Below the pieces are notes generated by a model. The model had not been told where the DNA came from. It saw only the letters and a list, made by a program, of their open reading frames with translations, and did not search any database. A DNA stretch of 64,000 bases, from the NCBI GenBank assembly GCA_964584325.1, contig CAZOZP010000007.1, forward strand, positions 6,057 through 70,056, read 5' to 3'. This DNA is from CAZOZP01 sp964584325. GTDB lineage: Bacteria; Bacteroidota; Ignavibacteria; Ignavibacteriales; Melioribacteraceae. The number at the start of each line of letters is the position of its first letter. Position 1 is the first letter of the stretch. A program made the position numbers and the translations under genes. Shown here piece after piece: positions 1 through 8,944 of this stretch.

Positions 1-225
1 AGGCAGTCAATTATAAACAAACTGAAAACTCATTCTGTTCATTCTGTCTTTCATTATCTTTCGCTTCATAAATCTGATTTCTATAAGGATAGATACATTG
101 GAGGAGAATTAGTTATGTCTGACTATTATACCGAAGTCTTGTTGAGACTTCCCATGTTTTTTGAATTGGAAGAAGAGGATGTAATTAATATATGTAAATT
201 GATAAAAGAAGTTTTAATTCAATAA
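1..225 (+). CDS. C-terminal end of a DegT/DnrJ/EryC1/StrS-type sugar aminotransferase (partial)
   Basis: The frame is open from base 1 to a TAA at 223-225, giving 74 residues with no start in the window, so the gene enters from the left. The pieces 'FHYLSLHKSDFYKD' and 'TEVLLRLPMFFELEEEDV' match the C-terminal pattern of WecE/RffA-like PLP-dependent aminotransferases (an H-Y-x-P-L-H-like stretch, then L-x-R-L-P-M-[FY] before the last helix). These enzymes transaminate nucleotide-activated keto sugars for O-antigen or capsule synthesis. The catalytic lysine lies outside the window. The family call is fairly secure; the exact sugar is unknown. A strong terminator follows at once. Confidence 0.72.
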   Translation, partial: RQSIINKLKTHSVHSVFHYLSLHKSDFYKDRYIGGELVMSDYYTEVLLRLPMFFELEEEDVINICKLIKEVLIQ

Positions 226-260
226 AAAAGGCTGTCTGAAATTTTTCAGACAGCCTTTTT
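226..260 (+). terminator. Rho-independent terminator after the aminotransferase gene
   Basis: A perfect inverted repeat (arms reading AAGGCTGTCTGAAA and its complement, small T-rich loop) starts right after the TAA stop. It has A-runs on the left and a T-run on the right, so it could terminate both strands. The minus-strand lectin-like gene ends 34 bases beyond it. The core AAGGCTGTC/GACAGCCTT recurs in the terminator at 61522-61556. Confidence 0.85.
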
Positions 261-293
261 AACCAAGCTTTATAAAACCCGGTCACGAAAGAA

Positions 294-650
294 CTAATTG
301 GCAACAGCCAGCCAGCTTCCGCCTATAATGTTTATTTTAGTATCGCCCCAGGTTTTAATTTTAATCATAAAACCGTCTCTGGATATTGCAGAAGCCTGAA
401 CATCATATCTCAAATTTGTTGTTTTTTCAGCATCAATCAAAGATACACTTAAAATAACATTTGGTTTTTTGTTGAAAGGCTGAGGATAATTTACTTCAAG
501 AGTGTAAGTTCTGTCGCCGGAATTGCTGTTAAGAGTGTATCCGGGTGTGTCAGAACTGATTGCAAAAGAACCTGTCTGAACTTCCTGAGCAAAAGAGGCT
601 GAAGCTAATCCGATAACAAGAAACAGAGCGAATAAGAATGATCTTTTCAT
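294..650 (-). CDS. Secreted H-type lectin-domain protein
   Basis: The 118-residue product starts at the ATG at 650 (MKRSFLF...), which has AGGAG six bases upstream; an in-frame ATG at 695 lacks this and would put 15 residues before the signal peptide. Residues 1-21 form a Sec signal peptide ending ASFAQ. The mature part looks like an H-type lectin domain (H_lectin fold): 'PQPFNKKPNVILSVSLID', then 'ISRDGFMIKIKTWGDTKIN' and 'GGSWLAVAN', matching the family's P-F-x-x-x-P-x-V, G-F-x-[IV]-x-[IV]-x-T-W-x-D-T and W-x-A motifs. Such domains bind glycans, classically GalNAc. Single gene, possibly exported to periplasm or surface. Ligand and role are unknown. Confidence 0.68.
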   Translation of the reverse strand: MKRSFLFALFLVIGLASASFAQEVQTGSFAISSDTPGYTLNSNSGDRTYTLEVNYPQPFNKKPNVILSVSLIDAEKTTNLRYDVQASAISRDGFMIKIKTWGDTKINIIGGSWLAVAN

Positions 651-794
651 CTGTACTCCTTTTTTTGTTTGTGATAGAATAATTAGTAAATCCAAAATTT
701 CATTTCAATATAATGAAATTTTTATAAATGATGAAAATATTTAATATTAAAAAGAAATTTATTTATGTTTAGACATGGAATTATCAGGGATTTT

Positions 795-1553
795 ATGCTA
801 AAGATTTCTTCAATCATTATTGCAAAAGACGAAGAGAAAAATATCAGACGCTGTATCGAAAGCCAGCTTGGATGTATTGATGAAATCATTCTTGTAATAG
901 ATAGCCGTACTACTGACAGTACTGCATTAATTGCTTCAAATTATCCTTCCGTAAAAGTGGAAATAAGAGATTGGGAAGGATACGCTCAAACCAAGAAATT
1001 TGCTGTTGATTCTGCCTCCTATAACTGGATATTCTGGATTGATGCAGATGAAGAAATTACTCCTGCCTTAGCCGATGAGATAAAGGAATTTAAACTTTCC
1101 GAACCGGTTTTTGAAGTTTATGATGTTGCCAGAAGAGCATATTTCCTTGGGAAATGGATTAAACACAGCGGTTGGTATCCTGGGAGAGTCTGCAGGTTGT
1201 TCAACAGAAAAAATACCGGATTCAGCGATAAAGAGGTTCATGAGAATCTTGTATTTTCGGGTGAAAGGGGACATTTACACAATGACCTAAATCATTATAC
1301 CGATCCGGACATTTCGCATTATTTTGAAAAATTCAATAATTATACTTCTTTGGCAGCTTCGGAACTTTTAAGGAATAATAAAGAAGCATCATTTGCAGAT
1401 ATATTTTTAAGACCGGTTTTTTTGTTTGTTAAGATGTATGTTATCAAAAAAGGATTTCTTGACGGATTTCATGGTTTTGTTCTTGCAATGTTTTCAGCTT
1501 TCTATGTTTTTGTAAAATATACCAAATTATGGGAGGCAGAAAGAAAACAATGA
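795..1553 (+). CDS. Family 2 glycosyltransferase (WaaE/KdtX-like)
   Basis: This is a 252-residue GT-A glycosyltransferase. The start chosen is the ATG at 795 (MLKISSIIIAKDEE), where the family's N-terminal beta strand begins and an AGGGA lies just upstream; an ATG at 765 would add ten unrelated residues. Visible motifs are 'IIAKDEEKNIRRC', 'DEIILVIDSRTTDST' and the DxD-like 'WIFWIDADEEIT', as in LPS inner-core beta-1,4-glucosyltransferases WaaE/KdtX. A hydrophobic tail near residues 210-240 suggests membrane association. It probably adds a sugar to LPS core or a related glycan; donor and acceptor cannot be read from sequence. Its stop overlaps the NAD kinase start (ATGA), so the two are translationally coupled. 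Confidence 0.82.
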   Translation: MLKISSIIIAKDEEKNIRRCIESQLGCIDEIILVIDSRTTDSTALIASNYPSVKVEIRDWEGYAQTKKFAVDSASYNWIFWIDADEEITPALADEIKEFKLSEPVFEVYDVARRAYFLGKWIKHSGWYPGRVCRLFNRKNTGFSDKEVHENLVFSGERGHLHNDLNHYTDPDISHYFEKFNNYTSLAASELLRNNKEASFADIFLRPVFLFVKMYVIKKGFLDGFHGFVLAMFSAFYVFVKYTKLWEAERKQ

Positions 1554-2446
1554 TTATTGCTTTGGTACCGAATACTACTAAAAAAGACATTCTTAGTGTT
1601 GTGCTTAAGTTAGCGGAAAAATTAAACAATAGCGGATTCAGAGTTATTTTCAGCGACCTTATTCTTAAGAATTCTCTTGAGATAGACAAAATCATTCCCA
1701 ATGCTTTGTATTTTCCGATGCCTGAAATATTCTATGAATCGGATATTGTAATTTCCATCGGGGGGGATGGGACAATGCTAAATACTGCATTTGAAGCACG
1801 AAATACAAAGATTCCGATGGCCGGACTGAATTTCGGCAAACTGGGATTCCTTGCTGAAGTAGGTCTGGATGATATAGATAAGTTTATAGATGAGGTTAAA
1901 CAGCAGAAGTTCTTTATTGAAGAAAGAATGGCTCTTGAAGGAGCATGTATTTCAGGAATCGAAACAGATATGTACGCCATTAACGATATAGTTATTGATA
2001 AAGGCGGCTGGCCGAAGATGATAGAAATTACGATCCAGGTTGACGGAGAGTACGTTTCAACATTTTCTGCGGACGGAATTGTTGTTTCTACTCCGACCGG
2101 ATCAACAGGTTATTCACTTTCCGGCGGCGGTCCGATAGTTTCTCCAAAAGCTGATGTTATTACTCTTACACCCATAGCACCTCATACTCTTACAATGAGA
2201 CCGCTGATTATATCGGGAGAACAGAAAATTATACTTACCGTAAAATCGCAACAGAATAAAATTCAGATAAATTGCGATGGTCAGAGAGTTTATTTCTTTA
2301 CTTCACCGGTGGGTATTGAGATAAAAAAGAGTGATAAGCCGATGCGAATTCTTCATACACATACTGCAAGCTATTACGAAATTCTCAGAACTAAACTTCT
2401 TTGGGGACTTGATGTAAGGTCAAAAAACGGGGAACAAGGTAATTAA
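1550..2446 (+). CDS. nadK: NAD kinase
   Basis: The enzyme phosphorylates NAD to NADP in the cytoplasm. The 298-residue product has the diagnostic 'GGDGTMLNTAFEA' loop near residue 68, the following 'GLNFGKLGFLAEV' block and the 'TPTGSTGYSLSGGGPIVSP' block near residue 185, all standard for bacterial NadK. The start is the ATG at 1550, with GGGAGG 13 bases upstream and a four-base overlap with the glycosyltransferase stop; the longer in-frame start at 1529 only adds residues read from the ribosome-binding site. Length is normal for the family. Confidence 0.96.
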   Translation: MIIALVPNTTKKDILSVVLKLAEKLNNSGFRVIFSDLILKNSLEIDKIIPNALYFPMPEIFYESDIVISIGGDGTMLNTAFEARNTKIPMAGLNFGKLGFLAEVGLDDIDKFIDEVKQQKFFIEERMALEGACISGIETDMYAINDIVIDKGGWPKMIEITIQVDGEYVSTFSADGIVVSTPTGSTGYSLSGGGPIVSPKADVITLTPIAPHTLTMRPLIISGEQKIILTVKSQQNKIQINCDGQRVYFFTSPVGIEIKKSDKPMRILHTHTASYYEILRTKLLWGLDVRSKNGEQGN

Positions 2447-2465
2447 ATCTCATTCCCCTGAAAAA

Positions 2466-3416
2466 TCATTTCAATAGAGTTAGTTTTTTTACTGAAGAAA
2501 AATTCCCGGCTTCAAGTTTATATAAATATACACCTGAATTCAAGCCGGAAGCCTCAAATTTGATTGAATTCAGGCCGGGTTTAACATTTCCGTTTAGTAG
2601 AACTGATACTTCTTGTCCTATCAAATTGAAAATTTTAAGTGATGCGTGAGTAATACCTTCAGGGATAAAAAAATCGAGAGTTGTTGAAGGATTGAACGGA
2701 TTAGGATAATTCTGAGCAAGATTAAAATTATCCGGATTATTCTTGCCATCCCCGACAAATAAAATAACTTCAGACGAAAATTCATAATTTCCATTAATAT
2801 CAATTTGTTTTAGTCGATAGAAATTGTTCCCTGCAAAAGCAGCCTTATCTAAAAAAGAATATTCCATAGGTCTGTCCGAATTACCGGCACCGTTAATAAA
2901 GCCGATTTTAGTCCAGGATTTTTCTTTTTCTCCGGCAGAACGTTCTATTTCAAAACCATAATTATTGATCTCGCTTGCAGTTTGCCAATTTAGCATAACG
3001 TTATTTTTTCCCGATTTATCAATAGAAGCATTGAACGAAATCAGCTCAACAGGGAGTAGTTCAGGGGAAACAGTAGGAGCAGGGTCTGATCCCAAGGATG
3101 TAGCCCATCCGCTTTCAGGCGGGAGTAAGGCAGAACTTTCATTAGAATAATATGGAGTACCGTAATAAACAGGCTCTAATGTTAAATCTTCTGTTATCCA
3201 CCAGTTGTCTTTTTCCCACAAATCTTTTCCGAAATAGATATAAAAAGAATTAGTTTGATGTTTGAAAACAGGACGGTCGTTAAGAGAAGCTGAAGGTATC
3301 TGTTCATAGGTTCCGTTAACATTTGTATCTCCGGCTCCTGAAACTACATAATTATCGGCTAAGAATACTGCGGGCAGAATCAAAGAAAGAAGTAAAAAAT
3401 GTAATAGATTTTTCAT
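2466..3416 (-). CDS. Secreted protein with T9SS type A C-terminal sorting domain
   Basis: The 316-residue product starts with a signal peptide (MKNLLHFLLLSLILPAVFLA) and ends with a type IX secretion sorting domain: 'AQNYPNPFNPSTTLDF' near residue 233, then a beta-sandwich tail ending 'SSVKKLTLLK'. In the middle, 'LPVELISFNA' followed by 'WQTASEINNYGFEIERS' and a Y-R-L-K-Q-I-D segment is the fibronectin-III-like module often placed before the sorting domain in this phylum. The N-terminal 120 residues match nothing I recognise. The ribosome-binding site (GAGGTG) is good. Expected fate: Sec export, T9SS passage across the outer membrane, surface attachment or release. Confidence 0.85.
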   Translation of the reverse strand: MKNLLHFLLLSLILPAVFLADNYVVSGAGDTNVNGTYEQIPSASLNDRPVFKHQTNSFYIYFGKDLWEKDNWWITEDLTLEPVYYGTPYYSNESSALLPPESGWATSLGSDPAPTVSPELLPVELISFNASIDKSGKNNVMLNWQTASEINNYGFEIERSAGEKEKSWTKIGFINGAGNSDRPMEYSFLDKAAFAGNNFYRLKQIDINGNYEFSSEVILFVGDGKNNPDNFNLAQNYPNPFNPSTTLDFFIPEGITHASLKIFNLIGQEVSVLLNGNVKPGLNSIKFEASGLNSGVYLYKLEAGNFSSVKKLTLLK

Positions 3417-3493
3417 AACACCTCGAATTATTTTTTGAATAATTATCGAAGATGTTGCAAAATAATTAATATGGTTTTTGCTGAATAATTAAT

Positions 3494-3529
3494 AAAGCGC
3501 AGTTGCGTTAAAGGCAGCTGCGCTTTTAT
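3494..3529 (-). terminator. Stem-loop terminator after the SulP transporter gene
   Basis: A 13-base stem (AAAGCGCAG[TC]TGC with one G-T pair) around a seven-base loop lies 16 bases past the transporter stop. On the minus strand it is followed by an A/T-rich run. It separates the transporter from the T9SS protein gene, which is read in the same direction. Confidence 0.7.
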
Positions 3530-3544
3530 AAACTTAGTTTCAGG

Positions 3545-5257
3545 TTATGCACCGTCGCGCTTAACTGTAGGAACGAATTCTTTCGGACGGCCGAGTTTAG
3601 GGAGTCCGAGAACCTCTCGCGCACGATCAAGTGCATCATCAATGTTGCCGTGAATATTGTCTTCACCGATAATATCAAACAAGCCGGATTGAGTCATAGC
3701 ATACAGAGGCTGTGTATGTACACCTGATAAAATTAAATGTGTTTTATGCTTTTGTGCGTCTGTATGGAATTCCCGCAGAGTCTGCAGTCCGGTTGCATCT
3801 ATTGCAGGAACGGAACGCATGCGTATAATTCTGATCTTAGGACGTTCTTCAACCTGAAGCACCTGATCACGGAATTTTTTTGCGGCACCAAAGAAGAAAG
3901 GACCGTTTATTTCAAATACTTCAACACCTTCAGGAATGCTCTTTTTGTCTATTGCATTAGGGTCAACTGCTTCGTCTTCATCTTTTAGTTCACGTGTTAC
4001 AATGCTTACATTTGAGACTTCAGACATTCTCTTCATAAATAACAGCATCGCTAAAACCATGCCGACTTCAATGGCAATTGTAAGGTCAAAAATAACTGTC
4101 AGGAAAAAAGTTGTTAAAAGAACAGCTACATCAGCCCGCGGACTTTTCAGCAAAGATTTGAATGAGCGCCATTCACTCATATTGTATGAAACAATAATTA
4201 ATATGGCCGCTAAAGTTGCCATAGGTATCAGCTTTGCATAGCTTCCGAAAAACAGCATAATCAGCAGAAGCGTGAAAGCGTGAATTATACCGGCAACCGG
4301 TGTTCTTCCGCCGTTCTTGATATTTGTTGCAGTTCTTGCAATAGCTCCTGTGGCAGGAATTCCCCCGAAAAGCGGAGCTATAATATTTGCTGCTCCCTGA
4401 GCGATAAGTTCCATATTGCTTCTATGTTTTCCGCCTATCATACCATCAGCAACAACTGCTGAAAGAAGTGATTCAATTGCCGCCAGAAGCGCAATAACCA
4501 CAGCCGGGCCTATCAAACCCTTAATCATACCAAAATTTACTTCGACCATTTGCAGACTCGGAAGATTTGAAGGAATTTCTCCGAATTTGCTTCCGATAGT
4601 ATCAACAGGTAATTTGAATACTATAACAATTATAGTCGAAACAATAATTGCTACCAAAGAACCGGGTATCTTATGTGTAATCTTCGGCCAGAAAATCATA
4701 ATAATCAGTGAGATAACAGCTATACCAAGGACATAAAGATTTACGGAAGAAAATGCCTGAAAATAGGCAATCCATTTCTCATGGAATTCGGAAGGAACTG
4801 AAGCCATCGTCAGGCCGAAGAAATCCTTAATTTGGGTAGAAAAAATCAAAAGGGCAATACCGCTTGTAAATCCTACTACAACCGGATAAGGTATGAATTT
4901 AATGAGAGTGCCAAGTTTAATAAATCCCATAAAAACTAAAAGAACTCCGGCCATAATTGTTGCAATCGTTAATCCGGTTGTTCCGTATTCCTGAATGATA
5001 CCGTAAACTATTATGATAAATGCACCGGTTGGACCGCCTATCTGAACACGGCTTCCGCCTAAAGCAGAAATAATAAATCCGGCAATAATTGCGGTAATTA
5101 TTCCTTTTTCAGGGGTAACACCGCTTGCAATTCCGAATGCAATTGCAAGCGGCAGTGCCACAATGCCTACAATTACTCCGGCTGTTGCATCGGAGATAAA
5201 CTGAGCTCTTGAGTAATTCTTCAGAGTCGTCAGAATTTTTGGTTTTAAAACAGACAT
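3545..5257 (-). CDS. SulP/SLC26 family anion transporter with STAS domain
   Basis: A 570-residue inner-membrane protein. Residues ~15-440 hold the many transmembrane helices of the SulP transporter, including the early 'DATAGVIVGIVALPLAIAFG' segment and 'GGPTGAFIIIVYG'. Residues ~455-555 form a cytoplasmic STAS domain ('GVEVFEINGPFFFGAAKKF', 'MRSVPAIDATGLQTLREF'). The family moves sulfate, bicarbonate or dicarboxylates, usually with Na+ or H+; sequence alone does not choose between them. It is a single gene with its own terminator. The shared upstream region (5258-5403) lies between it and the divergent SLOG-like gene. Confidence 0.92.
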   Translation of the reverse strand: MSVLKPKILTTLKNYSRAQFISDATAGVIVGIVALPLAIAFGIASGVTPEKGIITAIIAGFIISALGGSRVQIGGPTGAFIIIVYGIIQEYGTTGLTIATIMAGVLLVFMGFIKLGTLIKFIPYPVVVGFTSGIALLIFSTQIKDFFGLTMASVPSEFHEKWIAYFQAFSSVNLYVLGIAVISLIIMIFWPKITHKIPGSLVAIIVSTIIVIVFKLPVDTIGSKFGEIPSNLPSLQMVEVNFGMIKGLIGPAVVIALLAAIESLLSAVVADGMIGGKHRSNMELIAQGAANIIAPLFGGIPATGAIARTATNIKNGGRTPVAGIIHAFTLLLIMLFFGSYAKLIPMATLAAILIIVSYNMSEWRSFKSLLKSPRADVAVLLTTFFLTVIFDLTIAIEVGMVLAMLLFMKRMSEVSNVSIVTRELKDEDEAVDPNAIDKKSIPEGVEVFEINGPFFFGAAKKFRDQVLQVEERPKIRIIRMRSVPAIDATGLQTLREFHTDAQKHKTHLILSGVHTQPLYAMTQSGLFDIIGEDNIHGNIDDALDRAREVLGLPKLGRPKEFVPTVKRDGA

Positions 5258-5403
5258 TTTAACTCTCTAAAATATTATAAATAACTGTCGCAAATATAAG
5301 GATATTTCTAATACTATGGGGGTTTGAATAAAAAATGGTATATTTGGTTATAAGATATTTCAAGTATTTTCTTTCGTTAATTACAAAAAATAAAGGATAA
5401 AAA

Positions 5404-5955
5404 ATGGTTAATGCATCAGAATTTACATTATACTCAGGCGGTCATGAGGGAGCTGAAAGTTTCTTTGGTGAGTGTGCCGAAAAATACGGTGTAAATGAAG
5501 TTACTTTTTCTTTTGAAGGACACATTATCAAACGTGAAAAAAATGTTGTTATGCTTAGCGCCGATGACTTAAAACGCGGCGATATCAGTATGGAAATTGT
5601 TTCCGGTCATATGAACAGAAATTATCATAATACAGATAAAATCCGCAGAATATTCCAGTCAATATATCATATGCTGAATAAAGGAAGTCAGGTTTTTGCC
5701 GTAGGAGAAATCCTGCCCGACGGAACGGTAAAGGGCGGCACAGGCTGGGGAGTTGAACTCGGTAAGTTTTTTAACAGAGGTGTTCATGTGTATGATAAAG
5801 TAGTTAATTCCTGGTTTACCTGGAAAGACGGAAAGTGGGTAAGCGATTCTCCTGTTATCACGGAGCATACTTTCTGCGGAACAGGTTCGAGAATGCTGAC
5901 GGAAGAAAGCAAAAAAGCTATTGAAAAACTTTTTGCGGATTCCTTCGGGGCATAG
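5404..5955 (+). CDS. SLOG-like Rossmann-fold protein of unknown function
   Basis: A 183-residue cytoplasmic protein. The N-terminus 'LYSGGHEGAESFFGECAEK' resembles the G-G-x-x-G-A-[ED] nucleotide-binding motif of the SLOG superfamily (YspA/YpsA, LOG, DprA), and 'GGTGWGVELGKFFNRGVHV' near residue 117 resembles the second, C-terminal G-G-T loop of those folds. It ends with a 'SWFTWKDGKWV' strand pair. SLOG proteins bind nucleotides or nucleotide-like ligands, some as sensors in conflict systems, others as enzymes. No partner gene is adjacent: it is monocistronic, divergent from the SulP gene and convergent with polA. The assignment is by motif resemblance only. Confidence 0.5.
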   Translation: MVNASEFTLYSGGHEGAESFFGECAEKYGVNEVTFSFEGHIIKREKNVVMLSADDLKRGDISMEIVSGHMNRNYHNTDKIRRIFQSIYHMLNKGSQVFAVGEILPDGTVKGGTGWGVELGKFFNRGVHVYDKVVNSWFTWKDGKWVSDSPVITEHTFCGTGSRMLTEESKKAIEKLFADSFGA

Positions 5956-5972
5956 TTATAGAATTATTTGTA

Positions 5973-6010
5973 AAAAAGGAACGGTTTTTAAGTCGTTCCT
6001 TTCTTGTTTT
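5973..6010. terminator. Bidirectional terminator between the SLOG-like gene and polA
   Basis: A nine-base perfect stem (AAAGGAACG/CGTTCCTTT) with a ten-base loop sits between two convergent genes. It is preceded by an A-run and followed by T-rich sequence, so it can end transcripts from either side. Confidence 0.85.
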
Positions 6011-6018
6011 AAAGATTC

Positions 6019-8784
6019 TTAATGAGCTTCCAGCCAATTATCTCCGATTCCGCTCTCGGCAATTACGGGTACATTCAGTGGGAAAGCGTTTTCCATAAGT
6101 TCTTTGATTTTTTCTTTTACATCATCAGCTTCTTCTTTAGGAACATCAAATACAAGTTCGTCGTGAACCTGCAGTACCATTTTGGTTTTCATCTTGTTTT
6201 TTTCAAGATAATTAAATACTGATATCATAGCCGCTTTAATCATATCTGCTGCAGTTCCCTGAATCGGCATATTTATTGCCACTCTTTCTTCGAACTGTTT
6301 TACCGCATTGTTTTTACTGTTGATATTAGGTAAGTACCGTCTGCGTCCGGTAAGTGTTTCAGCATAACCTTTTTCGCGGGCTGATTCAATACTTGAATCC
6401 ATAAAGTCTCTAACCTTTCTGAATGTTTTAAAATAAGTATCGATTACTTCTTTAGCGTGCTGCTGGGTAATTCCTAATCTTGTTTTTAAACCGAAAGCTC
6501 CGATGCCGTAGAGTATTCCGAAATTAACTTCCTTTGCTTTGCGGCGCATATCTGAGGTAACATCACCGCTGCTTACTCCGAATACTTTTGCGGCAGTACT
6601 TCTGTGGATATCTTCTCCGTTTAAGAATGCCTGAATAAGATTTTCATCACCGCAGATGCTAGCCATTATCCTTAATTCAATCTGACTGTAATCCGCACTT
6701 AAAATCAGATGATTTCCGGTTGAAGGTATAAATGCTTTTCTTATTTCTTTGCCCATCTCTGTTCTAATCGGGATGTTCTGTAAATTCGGATTTATGCTTG
6801 AAAGTCTTCCTGTGGATACAGCAGCCTGGTTATAGGTAGTATGAATTTTACCTGTTGCCGGATTTATCAGTTTAGGCAGGGCATCGGCATAAGTCGATTT
6901 AAGTTTTGCCGCCTGTCTGTAATCAAGAAGTATATCTATAATTTCATGTTCTCCTTTTAGATTTTCGAGCGAACGGGCATCTGTTGAAAATCCCGTTTTG
7001 GTTTTCTTGGTTCCTTTTAGTCCGAGTTTATCAAAAAGGATTTCCTGAAGCTGAATGGGCGAGTTTATATTAAACATTCCGCCCCCTAATTCAAATATCT
7101 TTGCTGAGTAGTTGTCTATGAGTATCTGAAGATCCCGGCTTAGTGAGTTAAGCATCCCGGTATCTATTCTCACACCCGTTCTTTCCATATCTTCAAGAAC
7201 CCTGACAAGAGGAAATTCAATTTCGTATGCCAGTTTTTCAAGTTTCTCTTTTTCCAGCAGCGGCTTCAATAGGTTGTATAGTTTTAATGTGATGTCAGCA
7301 TCTTCGCAGGCGTAGAAACTGAGTTTATCAAGATCCACTTTGAAAATTATATCCGGATCTTTTGATTTTTCGGTAAGTTCAGAATAAGAAACCGGCTGAT
7401 AGTTAAGATACTTTAGGGAGAGATCGTCCATCCCGTGCTTTTGGTCGGGGTCGAGCAGATATGATGCAAGCATAGTATCGAAATAGATATTCCTGCATTC
7501 AATTCCGTAGTTGCGAAGAACAGCCAGATCATATTTTGCATTCTGGCAGATTTTTTTTATTGCCGGATTCTCGAAAACAGGCTTGAAAGCACTAACGAAA
7601 TCGGAAGCTTCAATTCCGTCTCGTTTAATATCAGAAAAGAGTCCGCCTAATGGTACGGCCGGATTAATTGCAATAAACCAAGCTTCATCTTCCCTGATAG
7701 AAAATGAGGCTCCGGCAAGGTTCAGATTCCTTAAATCAAGGGAATCAGTTTCGGTATCGAATACGAATTCTGAAACGTCAGAAAGTTTTTTTGCAAGTTT
7801 TTCCGCTTCAGAAGTTGTTGTAATAAGAATATATTTTTTTTCCGTTGAAGTGTTTCCACTAATATCATTTCCGATGGGCTGATTTGGAATTTCGGCCGAC
7901 TCGAAGTCCAAAAGTTTAGAAAACTTCGTTTCAAGCGATTTAAGTTCAAGTTCTCTTAATAATTCGATCAATCTTTCAGGATGCTTCAGTTCAAACTTCG
8001 CCTTTTCGTAATCAAAGTCAAGTTTCATATCTGTTACTATAGCCGCAAGTTTCTTCGAGAGAAAGGCAGCATCTTTACTCTCAATCAGCTTCTTTCTGAT
8101 ACCTTCCTTCTGAATTTTATCAATATTGGAATAAATATTTTCGAGTGTTCCGAACTCGTTCAGAAGCGGTACGGCTCCTTTAGGTCCGATTCCTGAAACT
8201 CCCGGAATATCGTCTGAGCTGTCGCCGGCTATTGCAAGATAATCAACCATATATGCCGGTGAAAATCCGTATAGTTCTTCAGCTTTTTTCAAATCAATAA
8301 TCTCCGGTTCTTCATTTGCCTTCCCCGGTCTTAGAATCAGGGTGTATTCATTCAGAAGCTGAATATAATCTTTGTCGGGAGTTACTGCATAAGACAGTAC
8401 ACCGTCAGAAGAGGTTTTCTTAAGCAGTGAGCCAATGAGATCATCAGCTTCGTAACCGGATTTTATCAGCAGCGGTATTTCAAGTGCGTTAACTATATCC
8501 TTTATTCTTTGTATTTGCGGAATCATATCATCAGGCATAACGGCACGCGAAGATTTATACTTATCATACATTTCGTGCCTGAAAGTTTTCTCTTTAGAAT
8601 CGAAGGCTACAACAAGGTAATCAGGCCTTATATCTTCTATAACACGAATAAGCTGTGCCAGGAAACCATAAACTGCAGATGTATTTTCTCCCTTTGAATT
8701 TCGTAAAGGTCTAGATATAAATGCAAAATAAGCTTTATAGGCAAGAGCCATTGCGTCTATGGCCGCTATTTTCTTTTTGTTCAT
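6019..8784 (-). CDS. polA: DNA polymerase I
   Basis: Full-length 921-residue Pol I for repair and Okazaki-fragment processing. Residues ~1-290 are the 5'-3' exonuclease ('AIDAMALAYKAYFAF', 'VAFDSKEKTFRHEMYDKYK', 'GYEADDLIGSL'). Residues ~315-500 are a 3'-5' exonuclease with its acidic motifs apparently intact ('VFDTETDSL', 'QNAKYDLAVL', 'YACEDADITL'), so proofreading is likely active, unlike in Taq. The polymerase domain shows motif A 'ADYSQIELRIMA', motif B 'RRKAKEVNFGILYG' and motif C 'QVHDELVFDVP'. The start has AAGGA upstream. Confidence 0.98.
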   Translation of the reverse strand: MNKKKIAAIDAMALAYKAYFAFISRPLRNSKGENTSAVYGFLAQLIRVIEDIRPDYLVVAFDSKEKTFRHEMYDKYKSSRAVMPDDMIPQIQRIKDIVNALEIPLLIKSGYEADDLIGSLLKKTSSDGVLSYAVTPDKDYIQLLNEYTLILRPGKANEEPEIIDLKKAEELYGFSPAYMVDYLAIAGDSSDDIPGVSGIGPKGAVPLLNEFGTLENIYSNIDKIQKEGIRKKLIESKDAAFLSKKLAAIVTDMKLDFDYEKAKFELKHPERLIELLRELELKSLETKFSKLLDFESAEIPNQPIGNDISGNTSTEKKYILITTTSEAEKLAKKLSDVSEFVFDTETDSLDLRNLNLAGASFSIREDEAWFIAINPAVPLGGLFSDIKRDGIEASDFVSAFKPVFENPAIKKICQNAKYDLAVLRNYGIECRNIYFDTMLASYLLDPDQKHGMDDLSLKYLNYQPVSYSELTEKSKDPDIIFKVDLDKLSFYACEDADITLKLYNLLKPLLEKEKLEKLAYEIEFPLVRVLEDMERTGVRIDTGMLNSLSRDLQILIDNYSAKIFELGGGMFNINSPIQLQEILFDKLGLKGTKKTKTGFSTDARSLENLKGEHEIIDILLDYRQAAKLKSTYADALPKLINPATGKIHTTYNQAAVSTGRLSSINPNLQNIPIRTEMGKEIRKAFIPSTGNHLILSADYSQIELRIMASICGDENLIQAFLNGEDIHRSTAAKVFGVSSGDVTSDMRRKAKEVNFGILYGIGAFGLKTRLGITQQHAKEVIDTYFKTFRKVRDFMDSSIESAREKGYAETLTGRRRYLPNINSKNNAVKQFEERVAINMPIQGTAADMIKAAMISVFNYLEKNKMKTKMVLQVHDELVFDVPKEEADDVKEKIKELMENAFPLNVPVIAESGIGDNWLEAH

Positions 8785-8944
8785 TTTATTCCTTAATATT
8801 TATGACAAAAATAAGAATAATTTCGGCAATAGAAAATTTGCCGTATTCATTTATTCTTAGGGCAATCGGGAAACAGATTTCTCAGAAAAACGGAAATCAT
8901 CAGGAAAAAAGTTATTTTTCGAGATAATAAATTAGAGTACCTGC

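Noticed and set aside
765..794. Longer start for the glycosyltransferase at 765
   Set aside because: The extra ten residues precede the conserved first beta strand and no ribosome-binding site supports that ATG.
2428..2459. GGGGAA/TTCCCC stem at the end of nadK as a terminator
   Set aside because: Only six pairs with a long loop, partly inside the coding region, and no T-run.
5311..5345. Bacteroides-type promoter (TATATTTG) before the SLOG-like gene
   Set aside because: The TAnnTTTG-like word is present but no TTTG lies at the required distance, and the groESL promoter shows the classical form is used.
5404..5955. Lysine decarboxylase/LOG annotation
   Set aside because: The P-G-G-x-G-T-x-x-E motif that defines LOG enzymes is absent; only the wider SLOG-type resemblance remains.
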